A stretch of 64,000 nucleotides of DNA from Streptomyces sp. GESEQ-4 (GTDB taxonomy: Bacteria > Actinomycetota > Actinomycetes > Streptomycetales > Streptomycetaceae). The position numbers and the translations under genes are program-made. Where the stretch lies: assembly GCF_017948455.1 (NCBI RefSeq), contig NZ_JAFFSU010000019.1:95043-159042 (forward strand). The letters run 5' to 3'. The notes beneath the pieces are model-generated. The model did no database searches. It was given only the letters and a program-made list of their open reading frames with translations, and was not told the origin of the DNA. Shown here piece by piece: positions 48,789 to 56,995 of the stretch (its first letter is position 1; each line of letters begins with the position of its first letter).

Positions 48789-50353
48789 CCGAGCCGTACG
48801 CCGTGCCGGTGCCGAAGGGCTACCGGGCGGGCCCGTGGGAGGTGCGGGCGCCGATCGCGACGGGGGCGTTCGGGAGTGTCTACGAGGCGCGGCGGGCCGG
48901 CCCCGACACCGGTGCCGATCTGCCCCGCACGGCCGCCCTGAAGTTCCTGCCCACCGGCACCGGCACCCCGCGCCAACTCGCCCATCTGCGCGAACTGATC
49001 GAGCGCGAGGTCGAGTTGCACCGCAGGCTGAAGCAGCCGCGGCTGATCCGGATGTACGACACCTTCACCGTCGACGATCCGGCCGTACCCGCGCTCGACG
49101 GCGCCACCGTCCTCGTACTGGAGAAGGCGGAGGGGTCGCTGTCGGCCCTGCTCGCGGCGGACCCCCGCCCGGCCGCCGGGCCCGCCCTGCTGGCGCAGAT
49201 CTGCGAGGGCCTGGCGCAGTTGCACCACGCCGGATGGGTGCACGGAGATCTGAAGCCGGCCAACGTCCTGCTGATGCGGGACGGTTCGGCCCGCCTCGCC
49301 GACTTCAACATGGCGGCGGAGCTGGAGGGCACGCACGCGTACACGCCCGCCTTCTCCACCCCCGACTACACCCCACCCGAGCTGCTCTGGTCGGAGATCG
49401 GCGAACGGGGCCGCCGTATCCGCCCGTCGGCCGACGTCTGGGCCTTCGGTGTGCTGGCACATCTGGTCCTGACCGGCTCCTTCCCGCTGCCCGGCGGCAC
49501 CCCGACGGCCCGCCGCGACGCGGCCGCCGCCTACGCCCGCGGCACCGACGAACTGCGTCTGTCGCCCCAACTCCCGGATTCCTGGCGGGAGATCGTGCGG
49601 GAATGCCTGACCCGGACACACGCCGACCGGATCGGCACGGACGCGTTGCTGCGCCGCGTCGAGACCGCCGCGGGCACCACCCGCTCCCCCCGCCTGCCCC
49701 GCGCCCTCCACCCCGGCCGCCGCTCCCGCCGTACGACCGCCCTGGCCGCCGCGATCGCCACCGTCGGCGTGGCGGCGCTCGGTTACGGCATCAGCAGCTG
49801 GGCGGACGGGGGCGATACCCCGGACGACGAGCCCCAGAAGGTCACGGCCGCCACCTACGGCGCCGCGGAACTCCGTACGGACAAAGGCGTCCCGGTCGCC
49901 TACCGCCGCCTGATCGTCGACTCCGCCCACGACTGCGTGCAGCCGGAGGTCACCCCGGCGCTGATCGCCGCGGTGCTGAAGGCGGAGAGCAACTTCGACC
50001 CGAACCTCTCCGATCCGAGCGCGGGCGGGGAGGGCGAGTACGGCATCGCCCGCTGGACACCCAGCATCCTGCGCTGGTGGATCAACGCGGACGGCGTCCC
50101 GCCGAAGGAGACCCCCAGACCTCCCCTCACCCCCGCCGAGTCGATCCCGGCCGTGGGCCGCTATCTCTGCTTCATGGAACCCCGCCTCAAGCCGTCCGGC
50201 CTGTCCGGCGACCGCCAGGTCCTGCTGGCCGCCGCCTACCGGACGTCGACCAAGGTGGTGAACAACGCGGGCGGTGTTCCCCCGAAGTACCGCGACTACG
50301 CCGCCCGCGTCGCCCACTACCTCAAGGAGTACACGCCGCCGGGCAAGAAGTGA
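48785..50353 (+). CDS. Membrane Ser/Thr protein kinase with lysozyme-like outer domain (copy 1)
   Basis: A 522-residue protein. The kinase domain (about 15-290) has Lys53 in AALKFLP and the catalytic Asp155 in VHGDLKPANVLL; the HRD arginine is Gly and DFG is DFN (173-175), and the glycine loop is ATGAFGSVY. A transmembrane helix lies at about 318-338. The outer part has a transglycosylase/lysozyme-like stretch with Glu401 in VLKAESNFDPNLSDPSAGG and YGIARWTP. The cytoplasmic half is nearly identical to that of the kinase at 52968. It probably senses or cuts peptidoglycan; activity of the atypical kinase is untested. Confidence 0.87.
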   Translation: MTEPYAVPVPKGYRAGPWEVRAPIATGAFGSVYEARRAGPDTGADLPRTAALKFLPTGTGTPRQLAHLRELIEREVELHRRLKQPRLIRMYDTFTVDDPAVPALDGATVLVLEKAEGSLSALLAADPRPAAGPALLAQICEGLAQLHHAGWVHGDLKPANVLLMRDGSARLADFNMAAELEGTHAYTPAFSTPDYTPPELLWSEIGERGRRIRPSADVWAFGVLAHLVLTGSFPLPGGTPTARRDAAAAYARGTDELRLSPQLPDSWREIVRECLTRTHADRIGTDALLRRVETAAGTTRSPRLPRALHPGRRSRRTTALAAAIATVGVAALGYGISSWADGGDTPDDEPQKVTAATYGAAELRTDKGVPVAYRRLIVDSAHDCVQPEVTPALIAAVLKAESNFDPNLSDPSAGGEGEYGIARWTPSILRWWINADGVPPKETPRPPLTPAESIPAVGRYLCFMEPRLKPSGLSGDRQVLLAAAYRTSTKVVNNAGGVPPKYRDYAARVAHYLKEYTPPGKK

Positions 50354-50450
50354 CCCTGAGAGTTCCGAGGTACCTCTCCCTGTCCCTGCCGCGCGAGGGT
50401 GAGGACGTCCGCCTACGGGGGTGGGTGAACGTCTCAGGGAAGGACACACC

Positions 50451-50837
50451 ATGAAGAAGTCAATCGGGTTCAAGCGGGTGACCGCCGCTGCCGCCGCGCT
50501 CGCCGCGGTCGGGCTGCTGTCGGCCGGCGCCGGCACCGCATCCGCCGACGCGTCGTCCGACTCGTCCACCGGCGATGCCCGTCTGGCGGCCGCCAGCTGG
50601 CACGCCTTCGCCGAGGACAGCTTCGAGGGTCTGGACGGCTGGTTCTCCGGAGAAACGGGGGCGTGCACCTACGTCGGCGACAACTGGAACGACAACATCC
50701 GATCCGCCCGCACCGAGAGCAGCGCCAGGGTGGAGCTGTGGGAGCACGCCGACTGCACCGGGTGGTCGATCACCATCGACGACACCGGCTACGGCGACAT
50801 CGGCCCGTGGGTCAGCGCCTACCGCGTCACCACGTAA
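50451..50837 (+). CDS. Secreted small protein, beta/gamma-crystallin or I36 inhibitor-like
   Basis: A 128-residue exported protein. The signal peptide is VTAAAAALAAVGLLSAGAGT ending ASA at about 32. The mature part has ACTYVGDNWNDNIRSARTES and VELWEHADCTGW, a two-cysteine pattern like peptidase inhibitor I36 or crystallin-type motifs. Starts at ATG 50451 with AAGGA upstream. It sits between the two kinase cassettes. Confidence 0.75.
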   Translation: MKKSIGFKRVTAAAAALAAVGLLSAGAGTASADASSDSSTGDARLAAASWHAFAEDSFEGLDGWFSGETGACTYVGDNWNDNIRSARTESSARVELWEHADCTGWSITIDDTGYGDIGPWVSAYRVTT

Positions 50838-50885
50838 GCGCTCCGCTGGGTGTGCCGTGATGTGCCGTCGTTCGACCGCGGCGCC

Positions 50886-50927
50886 ATCGTGGCTGGTCGC
50901 GCAGTTCCCCGCGCCCCTTTGGGGCGC
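50886..50927 (+). repeat. Repeat A, copy 3
   Basis: GGCTGGTCGCGCAGTTCCCC then GCGCCCCTTTGGGGCGC, the most regular copy, 49 nt after the stop of the secreted protein gene and in the same direction. The 7-bp hairpin is perfect. Confidence 0.88.
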
Positions 50928-50954
50928 GGCCGAACCGTAGCGGACTTCGCCCTG

Positions 50955-50990
50955 CGGCCTCCGGTCCCCTCGGGGGAGGGCCGGAGGCCG
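50955..50990. terminator. Hairpin between convergent genes
   Basis: CGGCCTCCGG (50955-50964) and CCGGAGGCCG (50981-50990) are perfect 10-bp arms, with inner CCCC/GGGG able to extend the stem. It is downstream of repeat A and before the convergent ArsR-like gene stop. Confidence 0.75.
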
Positions 50991-51023
50991 TTCTACGTCA
51001 TGGTGCGCCTTGCCGCCCTGCGA

Positions 51024-52034
51024 TCAGCCGGACGTCCGCTGTGTGGCGGCGCGCAGCAGGGAGGCCCCCGCGGGCGTGAGGGTGTGCAGCACGGTCGGCC
51101 CGATCCGGATGGTGGTGATGAGGCCCGCGTCGCGCAACACGGTGGCGTGTCTGCTGGCGGAGGATGCCGAGACTCCGGCGGCGCGGGCGATCTCGCCGGT
51201 CGTGGCACCGGTGGACGCGGCGCGCAGGGCGACCGCACGGGCACGCCCGAGGAGGGAGGTCAAGGGCGCGTCGAAAGCGTCGGCTCCGTGTGGGGTATCC
51301 GGAGAGCTCGGCTCATGCAGCAGCGAGTACCGGAGCACGGGCGGCAGTTCCGGATCGGCGAAAGCGACCGGCTCACCCCAGTTGAAGTACGAGGGGACGA
51401 GGGTCAGCCCACGTCCGTTCAGATACAGGTCCCGGTCCTCGACCTGCTTGGGGTAGACGACCTCCAGGACGGGAGGGCGCCAGCGCAGCATGGGCCCGAG
51501 TCCCGCGAGCATGCCGTCGACTCCGCCGTCCAGGAGCCCACGGGCCCGCGCCGCCCGTTCAGCCTCGATCCGGGCCTGTGCCTGTTCCTCGTACGGGGCG
51601 ATGACCGCGCCGTAGTACGCGCGCAGCATCCCCGCGAACTCCTTGCGCGCTGCCGGCCCGGCCAGTTGTCCGGCCCACGCGGGGGCTCCGACGGTCCGGT
51701 CGAGGATGGCCATCTCATCCAGGACCTGTTGCGGAGGCGTGGCCAGAATTGATTCCAGTCCGGCATCCAGGTCGCCCCCCGCCTCGGCGGGAGTCAGAAA
51801 GTCCGGAAAGTACGCGGCCCTTGGATACATGGGCAGGAGAACGCTCCGCAGGACACGCTCCAGCCCCTTCTCCCGCAGCTGCTGCCGTGCCGTCCGGTAC
51901 CACCCGGCGAAGGCCCACCGCCCTCTCCGTGACTGCAATCGGTGCAGACTCGCGGCGATCTCCGAGAGCGGATCAGGCGCCGCGGCGAGTGTGGTCCTCG
52001 CCAGATCGGCATCGTCGAAATGAATGCGGAGCAT
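51024..52034 (-). CDS. ArsR-family regulator with long N-terminal domain
   Basis: A 336-residue protein. The C-terminal 80 residues are an ArsR winged helix (TTGEIARAAGVSASSASRHA, LRDAGLITTIRIGPTVLHTL). The longer N-terminal part begins LRIHFDDADLARTTLAAAPD, as in the actinobacterial DUF5937-containing ArsR proteins. No metal-binding Cys motif is seen. ATG 52034 has GGGGGAAG upstream. It is divergent from the second FHA-like gene (190-bp gap) and may regulate it. Confidence 0.83.
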   Translation of the reverse strand: MLRIHFDDADLARTTLAAAPDPLSEIAASLHRLQSRRGRWAFAGWYRTARQQLREKGLERVLRSVLLPMYPRAAYFPDFLTPAEAGGDLDAGLESILATPPQQVLDEMAILDRTVGAPAWAGQLAGPAARKEFAGMLRAYYGAVIAPYEEQAQARIEAERAARARGLLDGGVDGMLAGLGPMLRWRPPVLEVVYPKQVEDRDLYLNGRGLTLVPSYFNWGEPVAFADPELPPVLRYSLLHEPSSPDTPHGADAFDAPLTSLLGRARAVALRAASTGATTGEIARAAGVSASSASRHATVLRDAGLITTIRIGPTVLHTLTPAGASLLRAATQRTSG

Positions 52035-52224
52035 GTCGCTTCCCCCGTTGAGCTCGGCTTTTGCTCTACAGCGCAACAGCATTGGTTCGGCACGGTCGGC
52101 TGGGAGATCGTAGGCAGCGGAGATCAAGACGTAATAAACGGGGGCTCAACGGGCATGAGGCGCATGTTTATTTCCGCCTGCGCCCGTGTCGCGATCGCCC
52201 CTCATGGAATCGGGGGACGAGTCC

Positions 52225-52971
52225 ATGTCCATGCACAGCGTCATCGTCGTGCCGCCGGAGTGCGGCCATGTGAACGACCAGGTCAGGATCGCTACGGGCG
52301 AGCGCATCACGTTCGGCAGGGCCGAGAGCGACGACGGCCTCACCCTCGCACATGAAGGGGTGCCCCGGGTCGCGGGGGAGATCGAGGCGCTCCGGAACTT
52401 CTGGCTGCTGAGCAACCTCAGCGAGGACCAGACGTACGTGGTGGAGAACCCGGAGGGCGCGGGCGAGCACATCAAGGTCACGCCGGGCCGGCTGGACGCG
52501 CCTGTGCCGTTCGAGTTCTCGCGCGTGGTCCTGCCCGCCGCAGGAGATCTGCTCGCGTTCGACGTCTGGGCGCCGCGCCACTCCTTCCGCAGCGTGACCC
52601 GCCAAGATCTGTCCGGAGCCCTGACCGCCCCGGCGTTCGCCCTCGACCGCACCAAGCGCTACTTCGCGGTGCTGGCCGCCCTGTGCGAACCCCGCCTGCG
52701 CGGCGAACTGCACGTCCCGCTGCCGGCGGTGGAGCAGCTGGTGGAACGCCTGCGTCCCACCTGGCCGACGGTCAGCCGCTCGTCCGTCTACTGGAACATC
52801 GACTACCTCGCCCTGAAACTGCGCCTGCGCCCCGGCCCCGACACCGCCGAGCCCGGCCAGCGCGTCAACGGCAAGAAGGAGTCGCTGGTCTCGCTCGCCC
52901 TCCGCTTCGACCTCGTCCGCGAGGACGACCTCGCCATGCTCAGCGTGGCCCCGCGCGAGGTGGTCCGATGA
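52225..52971 (+). CDS. FHA-like protein, partner of the downstream kinase (copy 2)
   Basis: A 248-residue paralogue of the 48042 protein with the same length and order; large stretches such as VDRTKRYFAVLAALCEPRLR-type sequence are shared almost unchanged. The FHA core has GERITFGRAESDD but the Ser position is Pro47 (GVPRVAG), so neither Ser nor His of the FHA pocket is kept. Start ATG 52225 is supported by GGGGGA. It overlaps the kinase gene by 4 bp. Confidence 0.82.
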   Translation: MSMHSVIVVPPECGHVNDQVRIATGERITFGRAESDDGLTLAHEGVPRVAGEIEALRNFWLLSNLSEDQTYVVENPEGAGEHIKVTPGRLDAPVPFEFSRVVLPAAGDLLAFDVWAPRHSFRSVTRQDLSGALTAPAFALDRTKRYFAVLAALCEPRLRGELHVPLPAVEQLVERLRPTWPTVSRSSVYWNIDYLALKLRLRPGPDTAEPGQRVNGKKESLVSLALRFDLVREDDLAMLSVAPREVVR

Positions 52972-54320
52972 CCAGGCAGTCGTCCATCGTCACCGTCCCG
53001 ATGGGGTACCGGGTCGGCCACTGGGAGGTGCGTGAACCGCTTGCTTCCGGTGCGTTCGCCACCGTCTACGCGGCCCGGCTCGCCGGGGGGCGGAATCCGC
53101 AGCTGCCCCGCGAGGCGGCGCTCAAGTTCCTTCCCACCGGCACCCGCACTCCGCGTCAGCTGCACCACCTGCGCGAACTGGCCGATCGGGAGGTGGAGTT
53201 GCTGCGGAAGCTGCGCGCACCTCGCTTGATCCGCATGTACGACACGATGACGGTCGACGCCCCGGAACACCCGGAGCTGGACGGCGCCACCGTGCTGGTC
53301 CTGGAGCGGGCCGAGAGATCGCTGGACGCGGTACTGGAGCAGGCACCGAAGCCGGAGGCGGGACCCGCCCTGCTCGCGCAGATCTGCGAGGGTCTGCACC
53401 AGCTGCATCACGCCGGCTGGGTGCACGGCGACCTGAAGCCGGCCAACGTCCTGCTGATGAAGGACGGTTCGGTACGGCTGGCCGACTTCAACACGGCCGC
53501 CGAAATGGAAGGCACCCACGCCTATGCGCCGGCGTTCGCCACACCGGACTACACCCCACCGGAACTCCTCTGGCCCGAGATCGACGAGCGCGGCACACAG
53601 ATCCGCCCCTCCGCGGACATCTGGGCCTTCGGCGTCCTCGCCCACGTCGTCCTTGCAAGCTCCTTCGCACTGCCGGGCGGCAGCACGGAGGCACGCACCG
53701 ACGCGGCGATGCGCTACGCACGCGGCACCGGGGAGCTGCGCCTCTCACCCGAACTCCCCGACGGCTGGCGGGAGATCGTCCAGGACTGTCTGGCTTCCAC
53801 GCACGCGGAGCGCATCAGTCGCGTCCCCGATACCGCCACGCTGCTGCGCCGGGTGGAGGAGGCGGCCGGCACGGCCCGCTCGGCCCGGCTGCCCCGACTG
53901 CGGCCGCGCCGGTGGCGGCGTCCGGTACTGGTCGGGGCGGTCGTGGCAGCGGCAGTACTCGGCCCGACGGCAGTGACGTACGGCCTGCAGGTCGACGTCC
54001 CGGCCGCCGCGGCGCCGCCCAGCTGCTCGAAGCCCACGGTGTACGAGGACACCAGGTACGGCAACGGCTATACCGCGGGCTGGAACAGCACATGGGACTT
54101 CACCATCGCGCAGGGCGACGGCGGCAGTCAGGTCAGAGAACTCCAGTGCCTGCTCCGGCATCTGCACGGCATCACCGAAGTCGGCGAGGTGGACGGCGAC
54201 TTCGGCCCCCTGACCCATGGGGCCGTGGTGACCTTCCAGAAGCGGGCGGGGCTGGACGCGGACGGGGCCGTGGGGGCAATGACGTGGAGCGCGCTGCGGA
54301 AGGCACCAACGAACGGGTGA
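52968..54320 (+). CDS. Membrane Ser/Thr protein kinase with peptidoglycan-binding outer domain (copy 2)
   Basis: A 450-residue protein. Its kinase region aligns without gaps to copy 1 for the first 180 residues: Lys53 in AALKFLP, HGDLKPAN at 153-160 and DFN at 173-175; the glycine loop is further changed to ASGAFATVY. The helix is at about 318-340. The outer domain (about 385-445) is a peptidoglycan-binding domain (VRELQCLLRHL, EVDGDFGPLTHGAVVTFQKR), with an extra Cys pair. So an equal kinase half is joined to a different sensor. Confidence 0.88.
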   Translation: MTRQSSIVTVPMGYRVGHWEVREPLASGAFATVYAARLAGGRNPQLPREAALKFLPTGTRTPRQLHHLRELADREVELLRKLRAPRLIRMYDTMTVDAPEHPELDGATVLVLERAERSLDAVLEQAPKPEAGPALLAQICEGLHQLHHAGWVHGDLKPANVLLMKDGSVRLADFNTAAEMEGTHAYAPAFATPDYTPPELLWPEIDERGTQIRPSADIWAFGVLAHVVLASSFALPGGSTEARTDAAMRYARGTGELRLSPELPDGWREIVQDCLASTHAERISRVPDTATLLRRVEEAAGTARSARLPRLRPRRWRRPVLVGAVVAAAVLGPTAVTYGLQVDVPAAAAPPSCSKPTVYEDTRYGNGYTAGWNSTWDFTIAQGDGGSQVRELQCLLRHLHGITEVGEVDGDFGPLTHGAVVTFQKRAGLDADGAVGAMTWSALRKAPTNG

Positions 54321-54381
54321 GCTGGATGTGCTGTCGCATGAGGTTGGTGGCGTTGCCTGGACGGTGGGTCGGCCCTCGGGG

Positions 54382-55602
54382 TCAGCCGCCGGTGGAGTAG
54401 GAGGCGATGACGCCGCGCAGGAAGGTCGTGCCGTCGCTGAGCTCGACGCTCACATTGCCGGACGCCCAGATCTCGTGAGTGCCGGGGACGAGTTGGAGGT
54501 CGCTTATTTGGAAGCGCTGGTGCCGGTCCGCCTTGGTGATCTTTCCGGAGCGGCCGGCGACCGGCTTCGGCTGCTTGATCGTGTGCAGTGTGCCGTCGTC
54601 GGTGTGGTGGAGCCCGCCGCTCAGGACGAACCCACCCGCACCGTCAGGGGTCCCCGACGTCCCGAGTTCGGGTTGGCTGCGCAGCGTGGTGTCGATGGCC
54701 TTCGGGGCCTTCCGCCAGCGCTTGCCGTCCCAGTGCAGGGCGAACGCCATCTCGCGTACCTCGGCGCCGTCCGTCCAGTACTCGGGCGAACCGAACGCCC
54801 AGACGTCGTCCCGGGAAACGGCCACGACGTCGGACAGCGACGCGTCCCCGTCCACCGGCCTGGGAAGACGGAGCTCGGGCGTGGGGACCGACCGCCACTT
54901 CTTCCCGTCGAAGTGCATGGTCGCAGGTCGGTCGTCGTGGGAGCCCACCGCCCAGATGTCGTCCGGGCCGGTCGCGGACAGTGCCACGGCCTCGCCGGGC
55001 AGATCGTGGACGGTCCAGCGCTCGCCGTCCCAATGGTGCAGCCCGACCGCGCGGTTCGCGTCCAGCGCCCACACGTCGTCGGGCGCCAGGACGGCGACGT
55101 CCCACACTCTGAAGTCGACGGAGGTCGTACGCCACCTGCGGCCGTCCCAGCGCGCTGCCGTCGGCTCTCCTACGGACCCGCCGACGCTGTCCGTGATCTG
55201 ACTGGCAAACAGCCATACGTTGTCGGGGCTGGAGGCGTCCAGGTGCATGTAGTCGTTGTCGAACTCCGCCCCCTTCACCGGCTGCAGCGGCATCTCGGCA
55301 CGTTTCCAGGCGGTGCCGTGGCGGTGCAGCAGGAAGAACTCGCCGAAGCCGTCGTCCGGTATGTCCTGGCCCACGGCCCAGCCCTCGTCCCGGGACGCGG
55401 CAGCGATGTCGGTCACGCTCGTGTCACGGGTGGACGTAGTGGCGTAGTCGAGTTGCCAGCGTGCCGAGCGCGGCTTGGTGTCGTCGTCCCTGCCTCCGCT
55501 GTCGCAACAGGTCACGATCAGCAGCGCCGCCGCTGCCACCGCCATGCGGCGCAGCAGACCTGTTCCGGCACCGCGCCGGATTGCCTGCGGTCCTGAGCAC
55601 AT
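54382..55602 (-). CDS. Exported beta-propeller-like protein
   Basis: A 406-residue protein with a signal sequence (MAVAAAALLIVTCC) whose cysteine region resembles but does not match a lipobox. The body has repeating units of the type DVWALDANRAVGLHHWDGER and DIWAVGSHDDRPATMHFDGK, with D[DN]VWAFGS/ASS-like turns, suggesting about five or six propeller blades. Function unknown. It is convergent with the kinase. Confidence 0.8.
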   Translation of the reverse strand: MCSGPQAIRRGAGTGLLRRMAVAAAALLIVTCCDSGGRDDDTKPRSARWQLDYATTSTRDTSVTDIAAASRDEGWAVGQDIPDDGFGEFFLLHRHGTAWKRAEMPLQPVKGAEFDNDYMHLDASSPDNVWLFASQITDSVGGSVGEPTAARWDGRRWRTTSVDFRVWDVAVLAPDDVWALDANRAVGLHHWDGERWTVHDLPGEAVALSATGPDDIWAVGSHDDRPATMHFDGKKWRSVPTPELRLPRPVDGDASLSDVVAVSRDDVWAFGSPEYWTDGAEVREMAFALHWDGKRWRKAPKAIDTTLRSQPELGTSGTPDGAGGFVLSGGLHHTDDGTLHTIKQPKPVAGRSGKITKADRHQRFQISDLQLVPGTHEIWASGNVSVELSDGTTFLRGVIASYSTGG

Positions 55603-55634
55603 GTCGCGAGCGTAGGGATCCGGCTCCGGGAGGG

Positions 55635-55727
55635 GTCCCCACGCGCCCCCTCATCGCACTCGGCAACTGCAACCAGGCCACCGCCCGCGCCCTGATCACC
55701 GCCCTGCGCAAGGCGGCCGGCCAGTGA
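55635..55727 (+). pseudogene. 3' remnant of a gene preceding the RsbW-like ATPase
   Basis: An open stretch ending LGNCNQATARALITALRKAA and GQ overlaps the next start codon by GTGA, the normal coupling in this genome. No start codon with a ribosome-binding site is found for it in the 120-bp gap. It looks like the end of a deleted or truncated gene; its family cannot be told. Confidence 0.45.
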
Positions 55728-56092
55728 ACGAACCCCTCGCCCTCGAACTGCTCGCCCTCCCCAAGGCCGTACCGGAGGTCCGCCGCGCCGTACGCGAGCA
55801 CCTGGGCGCACCCTGCCCCGAACTCCAGCTCTGCGTCAGCGAGCTGCTGACCAACGTGATCAACCACGTCGGCGAGGGCACCCCGGTGACCGTCCGCCTG
55901 CTCCTCACTCCGGACGGCCGTACCCGCCTGGAGGTCACCGACCCGGACCCGCACGCGTGGCTCATCGCGCGCCATCCCAGCGAGGACGACGAGACCGGTC
56001 GCGGCCTCCTGCTCCTCGACGCGATGACCCGGCGCTGGGGCGTGTGGCTGACACCGGCCGGCAAGACGGTGTGGTGCGAACTGCACACATGA
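55724..56092 (+). CDS. RsbW-like ATP-binding protein
   Basis: A 122-residue GHKL ATPase like that at 10576. Motifs are LQLCVSELLTNVINHVGEGT (N box), LEVTDPDPHAWLI (G1) and GRGLLLLDAMTRRWGVW (G2). It starts with GTG overlapping the end of the upstream remnant. A hairpin terminator follows. Confidence 0.87.
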   Translation: MNEPLALELLALPKAVPEVRRAVREHLGAPCPELQLCVSELLTNVINHVGEGTPVTVRLLLTPDGRTRLEVTDPDPHAWLIARHPSEDDETGRGLLLLDAMTRRWGVWLTPAGKTVWCELHT

Positions 56093-56128
56093 CGAACGGG
56101 CGCCTCCCGCCAGGGAAGCGCCCGTTCG
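56093..56128. terminator. Hairpin terminator between convergent genes
   Basis: CGAACGGGCGC (56093-56103) and GCGCCCGTTCG (56118-56128) are perfect 11-bp arms around CTCCCGCCAGGGAA, which can pair further through CCC/GGG. Confidence 0.8.
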
Positions 56129-56147
56129 GTCCGGGACCGGATGAGTC

Positions 56148-56501
56148 TTACGGATAAAGGGTGTAGATGTTGGCGGTACTGCAATTGCAGTCCTTGTGCT
56201 GCGAGGCCTCGATCTCGTACACGGGGCTGAGCCTCTTGGCCGTCCCACTGCTGCTGGCCCAGGTGCCCCAGCTCCCCTGCACCTTGATCCGCACGTAGGC
56301 GAGGCCGGCGCAATCACCACTGTTCCTCTTGGTGGTGGCCTCGTGATCGCTGACCTTCGCGGTGTACGTACGGGTGTCACCGCCGCAGTACCGCGTCCAG
56401 GTCTTGCTGTCGGCGGCGGTCGCGGGCGCGGCCGCGAACATCGTCACAGTCACCGCAGCGACAGCCATGGCCGCCCCGTACTTGACTCGGCTCAGTGTCA
56501 T
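56148..56501 (-). CDS. Small secreted protein with four cysteines
   Basis: A 117-residue exported protein. The signal peptide (YGAAMAVAAVTVTMFAAAPA) ends TAA at about 30. The mature part has four cysteines (RYCGG, GDCAG, KDCNC) and RIKVQGSWGTWASSSGTAKR. Not a recognised family. GGGGAGG lies just before ATG 56501. Divergent from the small peptidoglycan-binding genes. Confidence 0.75.
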   Translation of the reverse strand: MTLSRVKYGAAMAVAAVTVTMFAAAPATAADSKTWTRYCGGDTRTYTAKVSDHEATTKRNSGDCAGLAYVRIKVQGSWGTWASSSGTAKRLSPVYEIEASQHKDCNCSTANIYTLYP

Positions 56502-56660
56502 TAGTCCTCCCCGTTTCAGTAAACGAACAGGCATCAGCCTGGAGAACATCCGTCGCCCGCGGTACCTGGAACTATTCAGGTACCTCCCAGCCGCCGCCCT
56601 CGCCCACCATGGCCACGCCACAACGCGAGGCACCGCAAGGCAAGGAACGGGGGATCACAC

Positions 56661-56978
56661 ATGAAGCACTTCCGCGGCACCCGCACGACAGCAGGCGCCG
56701 TCGCCGGTCTGACGGCCAACATGGACTGCACGATGGGCAGCGGTGCGCAGAGCGCCTCCGTCGCCATGCTCCAGCGCTCGCTGAACATCTGTTACAGCGA
56801 CGACCTGGACTTCAATCTGAAGGTCGACGGGATCTTCGGCACCAACACGAAGAACGCCCTCGCAGCCGCCCAGCGCACCGAGGAGATCGAGGGCGACGGC
56901 ATCTACGGCAAGGACAGCCGCACCCACCTGAAGTGGGAGTTCACCCGCGGCACCACGACGCGCTGCGCGCGGATCTGA
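56661..56978 (+). CDS. Small protein with peptidoglycan-binding-like domain
   Basis: A 105-residue protein, nearly all of it one PG_binding_1-like unit: SVAMLQRSLNICYSDD, LKVDGIFGTNTKNALAAAQR and GDGIYGKDSRTHLKW. The N-terminus (MKHFRGTRTTAGAVAG) is a poor signal peptide, so export is uncertain. GGGGGA lies upstream of the ATG. First of three tandem genes. Confidence 0.8.
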   Translation: MKHFRGTRTTAGAVAGLTANMDCTMGSGAQSASVAMLQRSLNICYSDDLDFNLKVDGIFGTNTKNALAAAQRTEEIEGDGIYGKDSRTHLKWEFTRGTTTRCARI

Positions 56979-56995
56979 CGGGAAACGAGGAGACC

